A stretch of DNA of 45,747 nucleotides, taken from contig CAJUKV010000029.1 of assembly GCA_910587305.1 (NCBI GenBank), forward strand, positions 1-45,747, given 5' to 3'. The notes under the pieces are model-generated. The model saw only the letters and a program-made list of their open reading frames with translations, was not told where the DNA came from and ran no database searches. A program made the position numbers and the translations under genes. Below are positions 25,450-33,651 of this stretch, piece by piece; positions within the stretch are counted from its first letter, which is position 1, and each line of letters begins with the position of its first letter. This DNA comes from an uncultured Lachnospiraceae bacterium. GTDB taxonomy: Bacteria > Bacillota > Clostridia > Lachnospirales > Lachnospiraceae.

Positions 25450-27465
25450 TCACACTATTCTTTTAAATTTCTTCTCAATTTCATATTTACTCATGGCAAT
25501 AATCGTAGGTCTTCCATGAGGGCAGTGATAAGGGTTATCAAGTGTGAGCAATTCCTCAATAAGCGCTTCGATTTCCTGAAAGCTCATGGGATGGTTTCCC
25601 TTAACCGCCGCCTTGCAGGCCATGGAAGCCAGCTTTTGCAGGATAACCTCGGGTTTACCCGCGGCTTCTTTTTCTGAAAGCTCGTCTAAAATATTCATAA
25701 AAAGCTCTTTTTCACCGCTTCCATATAAATCGGACGGCACGGAGCGTATGGCCCAGGCGTCGCCTCCGAACTCTTCTATTTCAAAGCCAATCTCCCCGAA
25801 ATAGGGCAGATATTCCTTTAAAAGCGCTTCCTCTTTTCCCGTAAGGTTCACGATAATCGGGGGCTTCAGCATCTGGGAAGAAATTTCTTTCTTTTCAAGC
25901 TCACGGACAAGGCGCTCGTATTTCACCTTTTCGTGGGCGGCATGCTGGTCAATGATAAACAGCTTATCCTGAAAAGCCACCAGCCAGTAAGTGTCAAAAA
26001 TCTGTCCCAGGATTCGATATTCTTCCTTTGCGTCCTTTGTCAGGAATTTTTCTTCGAAAAGCTCCATCTGAATCGGCTTTTCTACCAGAATATGCTCGTC
26101 TGCCTTGATGATATTTGACCGCAAATCCTCCTTTTCAATGCCGGACGCACCAAAATGATTGGAATTACCGTTGCCGATTACTTTATTTTGTACAATTTTA
26201 TGTAAAAAATCCTCTACCCTTGGCTCTTTGGGCAAACCGGTATCCGCCGCATCCGTTTTGTCTGCGGCAGTTGCAACTGTTTTGTCCGCAGCAGTTCCGG
26301 CTGTTTTATCCGCTACAACTGATTTATTGGTAATCATTTTATCCGCCGCGGCGGTTTGGTACTTCGACGGTTCCTCCATGAGCATGGCGGTCCGTCTTAC
26401 CTCGAAGGGCTCGGGGGTTTTCAGATAAGGCGACGACTTGCTTTTTTCTTCCACAAGACGCACGTCCGGTATCAGCTCCACAGCATGGAGACCTTCTTCC
26501 ACCCATTTGCTTACTTTTTCATAAAAATGATTTTCCTGATTTAAACGGATTTCCATTTTGGCCGGATGGACATTTACGTCGATGGTATCGGGCGTCATGG
26601 TAAAATGTAGCACGAAAAAAGGGAATTTATGCTGCATGACATAAGCTCTGTACCCCTCCTCCACCGCTTTTGTGACGACGGTATTTTTGACATAACGGCC
26701 ATTTACAAAATAGACCTCAAAGTTTCGGTTGGAACGATTTATTTCAGGCTTTCCCAAAAAACCGCTGACAGAAAAACCGTTCTCCGATTTTTCAAAAGGA
26801 ATCAGGGCGTCCGTTATATCCTTACCGTAGATGCGGTATATAACTTCTTTTAAATTTCCATTTCCGGAAGTGTGGAACTTCACCTGACCATTTTGGATGA
26901 ATTTGATGGAAATATCCGGGCGGGATAAAGCAAGGTGTTCCATCATGTCCGACACATAGCCGCCCTCTGTCTGGGGCTGTTTTAGGAATTTTTTCCTGGC
27001 AGGGGTATTGAAAAAGAGATTCCGCACCAGAAACGTGGTACCCGTGGGCAGGCCCGCTTCCTCCGGCTCATCCTCCTCGCCCCCCGCGATGCCGTAACGG
27101 ACGCCGGTCAAATCGTCCGCCGTTTTGGTAAGAACCTCCACCTGCGCCACCGCCGCAATGCTTGACAAAGCTTCCCCGCGAAAGCCCAGGCTTTCCACAT
27201 AATTTAAATCCTCAATGGAAGAAATTTTGCTGGTTGCATGGCGCAAAAAAGCCTTTTTCACCTGATCCTTCGCAATCCCGCACCCATTGTCCGTGACACG
27301 GATAAACGAGATTCCTCCGTCCTTTATTTCCACGGTGATGGCCGTTGCCTTTGCGTCTATCGCGTTTTCCGTCAGCTCCTTCACCACGCTTAAGGGACGC
27401 TCCACCACTTCACCGGCAGCAATCTTATCAATTGTACTTTGGCTCAACAAATTTATAACTGCCAT
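25450..27465 (-). CDS. mutL: DNA mismatch repair protein MutL
   Basis: A 671-residue MutL. The N-terminal GHKL ATPase has ENAIDAKA, DNGCGI, GFRGEALSSI and FFNTPARKKFL. The C-terminal domain has the endonuclease motifs DQHAAHEKVKYE, ACKAAVKG and CPHGRPT, so this is the nicking type used by organisms without MutH. The linker at about 380-405 holds a short tandem repeat of ADKT units. TAGGAGG precedes the ATG. It is preceded by an unusual inverted-repeat element that separates it from mutS. Confidence 0.96.
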   Translation of the reverse strand: MAVINLLSQSTIDKIAAGEVVERPLSVVKELTENAIDAKATAITVEIKDGGISFIRVTDNGCGIAKDQVKKAFLRHATSKISSIEDLNYVESLGFRGEALSSIAAVAQVEVLTKTADDLTGVRYGIAGGEEDEPEEAGLPTGTTFLVRNLFFNTPARKKFLKQPQTEGGYVSDMMEHLALSRPDISIKFIQNGQVKFHTSGNGNLKEVIYRIYGKDITDALIPFEKSENGFSVSGFLGKPEINRSNRNFEVYFVNGRYVKNTVVTKAVEEGYRAYVMQHKFPFFVLHFTMTPDTIDVNVHPAKMEIRLNQENHFYEKVSKWVEEGLHAVELIPDVRLVEEKSKSSPYLKTPEPFEVRRTAMLMEEPSKYQTAAADKMITNKSVVADKTAGTAADKTVATAADKTDAADTGLPKEPRVEDFLHKIVQNKVIGNGNSNHFGASGIEKEDLRSNIIKADEHILVEKPIQMELFEEKFLTKDAKEEYRILGQIFDTYWLVAFQDKLFIIDQHAAHEKVKYERLVRELEKKEISSQMLKPPIIVNLTGKEEALLKEYLPYFGEIGFEIEEFGGDAWAIRSVPSDLYGSGEKELFMNILDELSEKEAAGKPEVILQKLASMACKAAVKGNHPMSFQEIEALIEELLTLDNPYHCPHGRPTIIAMSKYEIEKKFKRIV
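26255..26320 (-). repeat. 24-bp tandem repeat in the mutL linker
   Basis: Units at 26255-26278, 26279-26302 and a partial third from 26303 share the frame GTTTTGTCyGCrGCAGTT on the plus strand, coding an 8-residue repeat of the type TAADKTvA. It lies between the ATPase and endonuclease domains of MutL, where variable flexible linkers occur. Confidence 0.75.
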
Positions 27466-27478
27466 AATTCCTCCTACA

Positions 27479-27529
27479 CTATAATCTCCTAATGCCTAAT
27501 TCCCGCAGTTCAACTGTGATGAATTTCAT
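27479..27529 (-). CDS. candidate 16-residue leader peptide before mutL
   Basis: An ATG (27527-27529) with GGGAGG 9 bases upstream opens a 16-codon frame, MKFITVELRELGIRRL, ending 14 bases before the mutL start. It overlaps the end of the 81-codon frame in another phase. The strong binding site is the only support; it could be a leader peptide or chance. Confidence 0.3.
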   Translation of the reverse strand: MKFITVELRELGIRRL

Positions 27530-27755
27530 TATCGCAGCCTCCCTTTGCAACACCTGTTTCTATGGTTAATTTTTCTGCCTGCGTTACCTTTCGGAAGCAG
27601 TCAACAAACAGCTTGGAAAAAACAAATATTCCATAAGGAACCCTTGCTAAAACGTCAGCGCTTGGTGAGGTTTTTTCGAACCTGGCGTCTGCTACATTTT
27701 TGCAGAGCGAAAGCGCGGTGACGTTGGAATATTTGTTTTTTCCAGGCGTCCTCAT
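27510..27755 (-). CDS. 81-residue frame inside an inverted-repeat element, doubtful
   Basis: The frame opens 1 base after the mutS stop and ends 45 bases before the mutL start. The product (81 residues, basic, no membrane span, no motif I recognise) is encoded largely by a sequence that folds back on itself (27614-27744), so the frame may be a by-product of a structured RNA or mobile repeat. The ribosome binding site is weak (AGATGG inside mutS). If translated, it would be coupled to mutS. Confidence 0.3.
   Translation of the reverse strand: MRTPGKNKYSNVTALSLCKNVADARFEKTSPSADVLARVPYGIFVFSKLFVDCFRKVTQAEKLTIETGVAKGGCDNEIHHS
27614..27744. repeat. 131-bp inverted-repeat-bounded element between mutS and mutL
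   Basis: The 20 bases at 27614-27633 are an exact reverse complement of 27725-27744. Inside, GCGC-TGACGT and ACGTCA-CC-GCGC extend the stem. The interior holds small hairpins: CTGC/GCAG, AGGTT/AACCT and AAGG/CCTT. The whole would form a long branched RNA or a cruciform. The length and perfect termini resemble a MITE-like repeat or a structured non-coding RNA; no transposase is nearby. Confidence 0.75.
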
Positions 27756-27756
27756 T

Positions 27757-30402
27757 TCACCATCTGTTCTTTAACTTATTTTGCAAGCGATATAAAGTAT
27801 TTAACGCATCTAAAGGAGTAAGAAGCGTCACGTCAATCTCCTTTAATTCATTTAGGACGTCTTCGTCCGTCACCGTATCAAATAAAGACATCTGGCTCAA
27901 ATCCACCTCGTCATATTTCACCGGCTTATGCTTACCGTCCTTCTGTTCAACGGCAATACTTTGTACCTTTTCAAGAATATCATTATCGCTTAATTTCGCC
28001 GCAATTTCCTTAGCTCTGTCAATGACCATATCCGGCACGCCGGCCAGTCTGGCAACCTGTATGCCATAACTTTTGTCCGCACCGCCCTTTATGATCTTGC
28101 GCAGGAAAACAATATCGTCCCCTTTTTCTTTGACGGCAATACAGTAATTGTTTACGTTGTTCATTTTGCCTTCTAACTCCGTAAGCTCATGGTAATGGGT
28201 GGCGAACAGGGTTTTTGCCCCCAGCAACTTTTTGTTGCTGATATGTTCAATCACGGCCCACGCGATACTCAAACCGTCAAAGGTGGAAGTGCCCCTGCCG
28301 ATTTCGTCTAAAATCAGAAGGCTGTTTTGGGTGGCGTTTCTTAAAATATTGGCCACCTCGTTCATTTCCACCATAAACGTACTCTGCCCGCTGGCCAAAT
28401 CATCCGACGCCCCTACCCGGGTGAAAATACGGTCCACCAGACCGATGTTGGCGCTGGCAGCGGGGACAAAGCTGCCGATTTGCGCCATAAGCACAATAAG
28501 CGCTACCTGCCGCATGTAGGTGGATTTTCCGGCCATATTCGGCCCTGTGATGACGGACACGCAGTATTTATGGTTATCCAGATGGGTATCGTTGGAAATA
28601 AACATATCGCCTGCCAGCATCTGCTCCACCACCGGATGTCTCCCCTCTTTAATGTCTATGACGCCTTTTTCATTGATGGACGGGCGCACATAGTGATTCC
28701 GCTCCGCCACAAAAGAAAGGGAGGCAAGCACATCAAGGCTTGCAACGGCCTTTGCCGTTTTCTGAATGCGCTCCATTTCCCCGGCAATGGCGTCCCGAAT
28801 CTGACAGAACAAATCGTATTCCAGAGTATAAAGCTTGTCTTCGGCGTTTAAAATCGTGTCCTCCAGTTCCTTTAAGCGGGCGTTGGTATAGCGCTCCGCG
28901 TTGGCAAGAGTCTGCTTTCTGATATAATCCTCCGGCACAAGCTCCTTGTAGGAATTTGTCACTTCATAATAATAGCCAAAGACTTTATTGTAGCGGATTT
29001 TCAGGTTCTTGATGCCGGTTCGCTCCCGGTCTTCTTCCTCTAACTTTGCCAGCCAGTCTTTGCCTTCTGTCTTGGCATGACGTAAACTGTCCACAGTCTC
29101 GTCGAAGCCTTCCTTAATCATACCGCCTTCCCGTATGGTTATGGGCGCATCTTCGTTGATTGCATTTTCAATCAATGTACATATATCCGATAAATCGTCT
29201 ATTTCCTCCCGTATTTCGCACAGCAATTCCTCCTCAAAGTCTCCTAAAAGGGTTTTAATGTGGGGAAGCATATTAAGGGAACTGCGAAAGGCAATCAAAT
29301 CCTTGGGATTGGCCGTTTTATAACTGACTTTGGAAAGAAGCCGCTCAAGATCATAAACAGGATTTAAATATTCCCTCAGTTCATCCCTGTTAATGGCCTG
29401 CTTTGACAGGGCGGCCACGCTGTCAAGGCGTTTTTCTATCCCCGCTTTGTCTATCAGAGGCTGTTCCAGATACTGCCGCAGGCATCTGGCCCCCATGGCG
29501 GTTTTGGTCTTATCCAAAACCCATAAAAGGGAGCCTCTCTTTTGCTTTTCCCGAAGAGTTTCCATCAGCTCTAAATTTCGCCTGGTGGAGCTGTCAAGGA
29601 GCATATATTTGCTGGTAAGATAGGGATACAAATGGGTAAAATGCGCCAAATCAATTTTTTGCGTGTCCGTCAGATAAAGCATAAGGGCTCCGGCGGCAAT
29701 CAGCCCCGACGGGAAATCCTCGAGTCCCATGCCCTGCAGGGTGGTTACATGAAAATGCTTTAACAGACTTTTTCTGCACCTGTCCTCGTCAAAAAAATGC
29801 GGGCCTATGGTGTATATGGCAATATGCAGCCGCCCCTTTAAATCCTCTATGTCAATACCGCTCATGAGAAATGCGTCGTTACAGACAATTTCACTTGGGC
29901 CGTATTTGTAAATTTCATCTAAAAGCTTTTTGTCATCCTCGGCTTCCGTCAGATAATAATCCCCTGTCGTTACATCGGCAACGGATATGCCGGTTTTCCC
30001 CTGAAAATAAGCGATGCTCATGAGAAAGTTGTTGCGCCCCTCGTCCATCCCCTGGACATTTAAGTTGGTGCCGGGGGTGACAATTCTGGTTACGTCCCTT
30101 TTTACAAGGCCCTTGGCCTGTTTGGGGTCCTCCACCTGCTCGCAGATGGCCACCTTAAAGCCCTTGGCAATCAGTTTATTTAAATAGCCCTCCACAGCAT
30201 GGTAAGGAATGCCGCACATGGGAGCACGCTCCTCAAGGCCGCAATTTTTACCGGTTAAGGTGATTTCAAGCGCTTTGGACGCAGTGATTGCATCCTCAAA
30301 AAACATTTCGTAAAAATCTCCCAGCCTGTAAAAAAGAATACAATCAGGGTATTCTTTTTTTGTTTCCAGGTACTGCTGCATCATTGGTGTTAATTCCGCC
30401 AT
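27757..30402 (-). CDS. mutS: DNA mismatch recognition protein MutS
   Basis: An 881-residue MutS1. The mismatch-reading GDFYEMFFEDA motif is near residue 30; the ATPase has Walker A GPNMAGKSTYMRQ, Walker B LLILDEIGRGTSTFDG and the FATHYHEL motif. The ATG at 30402 is preferred, with GAGGGA 6 bases before; the frame extends to 30417. It works with MutL encoded downstream. An extended -10 promoter at 30483-30491 likely supplements transcription from miaB. Confidence 0.97.
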   Translation of the reverse strand: MAELTPMMQQYLETKKEYPDCILFYRLGDFYEMFFEDAITASKALEITLTGKNCGLEERAPMCGIPYHAVEGYLNKLIAKGFKVAICEQVEDPKQAKGLVKRDVTRIVTPGTNLNVQGMDEGRNNFLMSIAYFQGKTGISVADVTTGDYYLTEAEDDKKLLDEIYKYGPSEIVCNDAFLMSGIDIEDLKGRLHIAIYTIGPHFFDEDRCRKSLLKHFHVTTLQGMGLEDFPSGLIAAGALMLYLTDTQKIDLAHFTHLYPYLTSKYMLLDSSTRRNLELMETLREKQKRGSLLWVLDKTKTAMGARCLRQYLEQPLIDKAGIEKRLDSVAALSKQAINRDELREYLNPVYDLERLLSKVSYKTANPKDLIAFRSSLNMLPHIKTLLGDFEEELLCEIREEIDDLSDICTLIENAINEDAPITIREGGMIKEGFDETVDSLRHAKTEGKDWLAKLEEEDRERTGIKNLKIRYNKVFGYYYEVTNSYKELVPEDYIRKQTLANAERYTNARLKELEDTILNAEDKLYTLEYDLFCQIRDAIAGEMERIQKTAKAVASLDVLASLSFVAERNHYVRPSINEKGVIDIKEGRHPVVEQMLAGDMFISNDTHLDNHKYCVSVITGPNMAGKSTYMRQVALIVLMAQIGSFVPAASANIGLVDRIFTRVGASDDLASGQSTFMVEMNEVANILRNATQNSLLILDEIGRGTSTFDGLSIAWAVIEHISNKKLLGAKTLFATHYHELTELEGKMNNVNNYCIAVKEKGDDIVFLRKIIKGGADKSYGIQVARLAGVPDMVIDRAKEIAAKLSDNDILEKVQSIAVEQKDGKHKPVKYDEVDLSQMSLFDTVTDEDVLNELKEIDVTLLTPLDALNTLYRLQNKLKNRW

Positions 30403-30482
30403 TGTAATCCCTCGCATCGTAACGCAAAGTTTTATTGTTCGTTAAAACTTCACCCTTGCTTTGCATCACAAACAATATATCA

Positions 30483-30491
30483 ATTATACCA
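30483..30491 (-). promoter_or_regulatory. extended -10 promoter for mutS
   Basis: On the minus strand TGGTATAAT (30491 to 30483) is a perfect extended -10 about 80 bases before the mutS start, directly after two hairpins. No good -35 is visible, as is usual for extended -10 promoters. Confidence 0.55.
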
Positions 30492-30578
30492 GAAGAATCG
30501 CCTATGGGCGATTCTTCGAGAGATGACTTAGATTTTCTTAGGCAGCGTCCTTTGCCGCCTTAGAAAATCTTCATCTCT
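30492..30578 (-). terminator. two stacked hairpins after miaB
   Basis: Stem 1: 30519-30543 with 30557-30578 (AGAGATGA plus a 14-bp arm with one mismatch; the miaB stop lies in it). Stem 2: GAAGAATCGCC (30492-30502) with GGCGATTCTTC (30507-30517), 4-base loop. Neither has a proper T-run, so termination may be partial; they could also protect mRNA ends. Confidence 0.55.
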
Positions 30579-32025
30579 TTTCATCCTTTTTTTCACCAAG
30601 GTAATAGAAACCGTGGCATTCTTTCAGATAAACCGGAACAATCTGGCCGATCAAACTTGCGTTCCCTTTAAAGTGTACCATTGTATTGTTGGACAACCGT
30701 CCGGTAACAAGACTTGCATCCTGTTCGTTTACTTCCTCCACAAGGGCCTCCATGGTCTTTCCCGAAAGCAGACTGACTCTATCCCTTGCGGTTTCCTGAA
30801 CGACCTTTAAAAGGCGGTCAAACCCTTCCTTCACCACCCCTTCCGGTACCTGCTCCATTGCGGCGGCGGGCGTTCCGGTTCGTTTGGAATAGACGAAGGT
30901 GAAAGCATTCTCATATTGTACTTTGCGCACTACATCTATGGTTTCATCCACATCACAGGGCTCCTCGCCTGGAAAACCTACGATAATATCCGTTGTAATC
31001 GCCAAATCGGGTATTTCCTTCCTGATTTTTTCCACCAATGCGAGGTACTGCTCCTTGGTATAACGTCTGTTCATTGCTTTTAAAATTCTGGTGGAGCCTG
31101 ACTGCAGCGGCAGATGGAGATGCCTGCATATCTTTTTGGATTCCTTCATCACTTGAATAAGCTCGTCCGACAAATCCTTTGGGTGGGAGGTCATAAAACG
31201 GATCCTCTTAAGCCCCTCAATCTGTTCAACCTGATAAAGCAGCTGGGCGAAGGTTATGGAATTTTCCAGGTTTTTACCATAAGAATTTACATTCTGTCCC
31301 AGCAGCATAACCTCAACCACGCCTTCTGATACCAGTCTCTTTATTTCATGAATAATTTCTTCCGGTTTACGGCTTCTCTCCCGTCCTCTTACATAGGGCA
31401 CAATACAGTAACTGCAAAAATTATTACAGCCAAACATAATGTTGATGCCGGATTTAAAAGGATATTTGCGCTGGGAAGGCAGGTTTTCCACAATTTGGTC
31501 CGTTTCCTGCCAAATATCCGCCACCATCCTGTCGGATTCAAACATCGTCGCCAAAAGCTCCGCAAACTTATAAATATTGTGGGTTCCAAAAATCAAATCC
31601 ACAAACCGATAGCTGCGCCGAATTTTTTCTATGGCGGAGGGCTCCTGCATCATACAGCCGCACAGAGCAATTTTCATGTGTTTATTTTTCTTTTTCAGAC
31701 TGTTTAAATGCCCTAACCGTCCGTAAACTCTCTGGTTTGCATTGTCCCTGACAGTGCAGGTATTATAGATCACAAAATCGGCGTCTTCATTTTCCGTAAT
31801 CTCATAGCCAACTTCTTTTAAGATGCCTGTAAGCTTTTCGGAATCCCGGGCGTTCATCTGGCACCCAAATGTTCTGACTGCCGAGAAAAGGGGGCGGCCC
31901 AGGCGCTCACTCTTTGCCTTTACATACTTGCGGCACTTTGCCATAAAATAATACTGGCGGTCCGGTTCCGCTTCCGGCGGCGCCTGTGTTGTGTCTATAT
32001 GATCAAAATCTATCTTATTAAACAT
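30571..32025 (-). CDS. miaB: tRNA-2-methylthio-N6-dimethylallyladenosine synthase MiaB
   Basis: A 484-residue radical-SAM methylthiotransferase acting on i6A37 of tRNA, the next step after MiaA. The N-terminal UPF0004 domain holds three cluster cysteines (FGCQMNARDSEK, YNTCTVRDN, LCGCMMQE); the radical-SAM motif GCNNFCSYC is at about 199-207; a TRAM domain closes the protein. GAGG lies 8 bases before the ATG. A clear sigma-A promoter is seen at 32064-32092. Confidence 0.95.
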   Translation of the reverse strand: MFNKIDFDHIDTTQAPPEAEPDRQYYFMAKCRKYVKAKSERLGRPLFSAVRTFGCQMNARDSEKLTGILKEVGYEITENEDADFVIYNTCTVRDNANQRVYGRLGHLNSLKKKNKHMKIALCGCMMQEPSAIEKIRRSYRFVDLIFGTHNIYKFAELLATMFESDRMVADIWQETDQIVENLPSQRKYPFKSGINIMFGCNNFCSYCIVPYVRGRERSRKPEEIIHEIKRLVSEGVVEVMLLGQNVNSYGKNLENSITFAQLLYQVEQIEGLKRIRFMTSHPKDLSDELIQVMKESKKICRHLHLPLQSGSTRILKAMNRRYTKEQYLALVEKIRKEIPDLAITTDIIVGFPGEEPCDVDETIDVVRKVQYENAFTFVYSKRTGTPAAAMEQVPEGVVKEGFDRLLKVVQETARDRVSLLSGKTMEALVEEVNEQDASLVTGRLSNNTMVHFKGNASLIGQIVPVYLKECHGFYYLGEKKDEKR

Positions 32026-32063
32026 TTCTATGCCTCATTTCCCCAATTAAAATACGTCCAAAT

Positions 32064-32092
32064 ATTATATACCAATACCTGTATTTTTTCAA
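32064..32092 (-). promoter_or_regulatory. sigma-A promoter of miaB
   Basis: On the minus strand TTGAAA (32087-32092) and TATAAT (32064-32069) are 17 bp apart, with an overlapping TATA-rich context. The leader to the miaB ATG is about 30 bases. This likely starts the long miaB-mutS-mutL-... transcript. Confidence 0.75.
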
Positions 32093-32237
32093 TCAGGAAT
32101 ATGAAACAAAAGATAAAATGGGTACCAATGCCTTGAAAAAAACAGCGCAGATAAGGAAATGCCGTTGCCTGGTTTTTCATGCGGCGGCATTTTGTGGTAG
32201 CTGTAATTCGGTTGGGAAATGAATAAGCGAAAAATTG

Positions 32238-32260
32238 AAAAAAATCACCGGGAGTTCCGG
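32238..32260 (-). terminator. short stem with T-run after the nuclease-like gene
   Basis: Directly after the TAG stop, GCCGG and CCGGT form a short 5-bp stem followed by seven T on the minus strand. The stem is weak but the T-run is good, and an independent promoter for miaB follows. Confidence 0.4.
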
Positions 32261-33034
32261 CTAATTGTTCATCCGATAAGTATAATATCTCCCCCTGTTT
32301 TCGCATCGCCGTATCACATGAAGATAATTTAGAATATGTAAAACCATCCCGGCGGTTTCTTTCCGTTCTTTGATTGCTTTTCCAAATTCTATAACGGTAA
32401 AGGGCTCCTCTAAGCCGGAAGGAATGAGCCGCGCATAATCCATCAACCGGTCAAACCGCACTTCATCCAAAAGCGTCTTGGGAATCCTGTCGTAGCGGCA
32501 GGAGCCTCTTTTTTTATCCTCGCTCCATCCGTTTAAAAGGCGGTATTCCTCCAGCTCCAAAAGTGGAAAGCAAATATGCAGATTCGGATCTGCCAGATAC
32601 GGTTTTATTTTATATAACTCATAAAAAGCCCTGTAAACAGAGCCTCTCATGGGACTTTTCCGGGGTTTGGAGCATTCTCCGGTTTCTTCGTCCATCCAGA
32701 TTAAATATTTAATTTTAGGGATGGGATATACGATGGTTACCGGATATTTCGGAAGAAATCTATCCAGTTTATTCCGCATCCGGTTAAAACTGCCGGTTTG
32801 AATCTCTATAATTTCCGTTCCGGTATAAATATCCGCTACATATCCATCCAGGGATATCTCCTGCATTTCCTTGTCCGCCGCATAGTAATCCTTTAAAATG
32901 GCATGTACCGTTTTTTCCTTTAAGGTTCCGATACCGTTTTTTGCCCTCTCGGAGCCGACAATTCTGTTTTTAATATCCTCAAAACGTTCCGTATCCAAAA
33001 TATCCAAAGTATTTAAGGTGTTCAAAGCGCTCAT
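32261..33034 (-). CDS. putative PD-(D/E)xK nuclease-like protein with C-terminal winged-helix look
   Basis: A 257-residue protein without a name I can assign. Residues about 55-85 read as E...D....EIIEIQTGSF: an Asp (VADIY) then an E-I-Q triad, the variant PD-(D/E)xK core seen in CoiA-type competence nucleases. Upstream is a helix with AILKDYY, downstream a strand-helix pair (LPKYPVTIVYPI). The C-terminal 90 residues look like small helices ending in a winged-helix-like segment (GMVLHILNYLHVIRR). It starts 3 bases after the gtrA stop. Function is inferred: a DNA- or RNA-cutting enzyme next to mismatch repair genes is possible, but unproven. Confidence 0.5.
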   Translation of the reverse strand: MSALNTLNTLDILDTERFEDIKNRIVGSERAKNGIGTLKEKTVHAILKDYYAADKEMQEISLDGYVADIYTGTEIIEIQTGSFNRMRNKLDRFLPKYPVTIVYPIPKIKYLIWMDEETGECSKPRKSPMRGSVYRAFYELYKIKPYLADPNLHICFPLLELEEYRLLNGWSEDKKRGSCRYDRIPKTLLDEVRFDRLMDYARLIPSGLEEPFTVIEFGKAIKERKETAGMVLHILNYLHVIRRCENRGRYYTYRMNN

Positions 33035-33037
33035 AAT

Positions 33038-33463
33038 CTATTTTCTTTCCAGAAACAGTTTTCTTGAAATAAAATTGTATACCATGACCACGCCGGTTGC
33101 GATAACGGTACTTAAGGAGACTATAAGGGAATCTGAAATAATCTCCTGCAAATAAGCGCTATGTTTGTATATGCCATCTATGCACAGGAACATAACGATT
33201 TCATTGATTACAAGCCCGAATACGGATAAAATAAGGAAAACGCCGAACTCTTTTCCCTTCCCCATTTCCTTCTTGTGGGTAAATACAAATTTAATACTTA
33301 AAATATAGTTGACAACTGCCGATACCACAAAGCCCAATAATTTAGAAATCAGATAATGCACGCCAAGCTGATTGGTAAATCCGGTGGTTATTCCGTAATC
33401 AATAAAAAAGCAAAAAAATCCTACAATCCCAAAACGGAGGATCTGGTTCAATAAATTTTTCAT
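33038..33463 (-). CDS. GtrA family membrane protein
   Basis: A 141-residue GtrA-like protein with four membrane spans (about 8-26, 36-56, 75-95, 110-130) and the family-typical start LLNQILRFGIVGFFCFFIDY. GtrA proteins are thought to help move lipid-linked sugars across the membrane. The ATG at 33463 gives the usual family length; the frame is open to 33604 but the extra part has no family features and covers a repeat copy (33472-33510). AAAGGAG lies 12 bases upstream. No glycosyltransferase is adjacent. Confidence 0.85.
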   Translation of the reverse strand: MKNLLNQILRFGIVGFFCFFIDYGITTGFTNQLGVHYLISKLLGFVVSAVVNYILSIKFVFTHKKEMGKGKEFGVFLILSVFGLVINEIVMFLCIDGIYKHSAYLQEIISDSLIVSLSTVIATGVVMVYNFISRKLFLERK

Positions 33464-33471
33464 GTTAACAG

Positions 33472-33510
33472 CATGCTCCTTTCCCAGCCTGCAAATTTGT
33501 GCGTCAGGCA
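33472..33510. repeat. third copy of the sepF leader repeat, before gtrA
   Basis: CATGCTCC...CAGCCTGCAAATTTGTGCG matches the two units at 9329-9416 in core and in the flank next to the ribosome binding site, and it lies in the same position relative to the gene start (minus strand, ending in GGAGCATG). Confidence 0.7.
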
Positions 33511-33574
33511 CAATACGGACATGAAACATTATAACATGACAATTCAAATTTTGAAAATTATTTTTTAAGAAAGT

Positions 33575-33605
33575 ATGAAAAATGTGCGGGTATAACCCGC
33601 ACATT
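33575..33605 (-). terminator. intrinsic terminator after the Cys-rich gene
   Basis: AATGTGCGGGT (33581-33591) pairs perfectly with ACCCGCACATT (33595-33605) across 3 bases; on the minus strand the stem runs into TTTTTCAT. It separates the Cys-rich gene from gtrA. Confidence 0.85.
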
Positions 33606-33651
33606 TTCCTTCAATAAGCCGATTTGTAAAGCATATCGGCGTTTGATTTTT

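Noticed and set aside
32028..32306. 92-codon minus-strand frame between the nuclease-like gene and miaB
   Set aside because: Its 3' part covers a clear sigma-A promoter (32064-32092), it overlaps the upstream gene, has no good ribosome binding site and no recognisable domain. The stretch is better read as a leader/promoter region.
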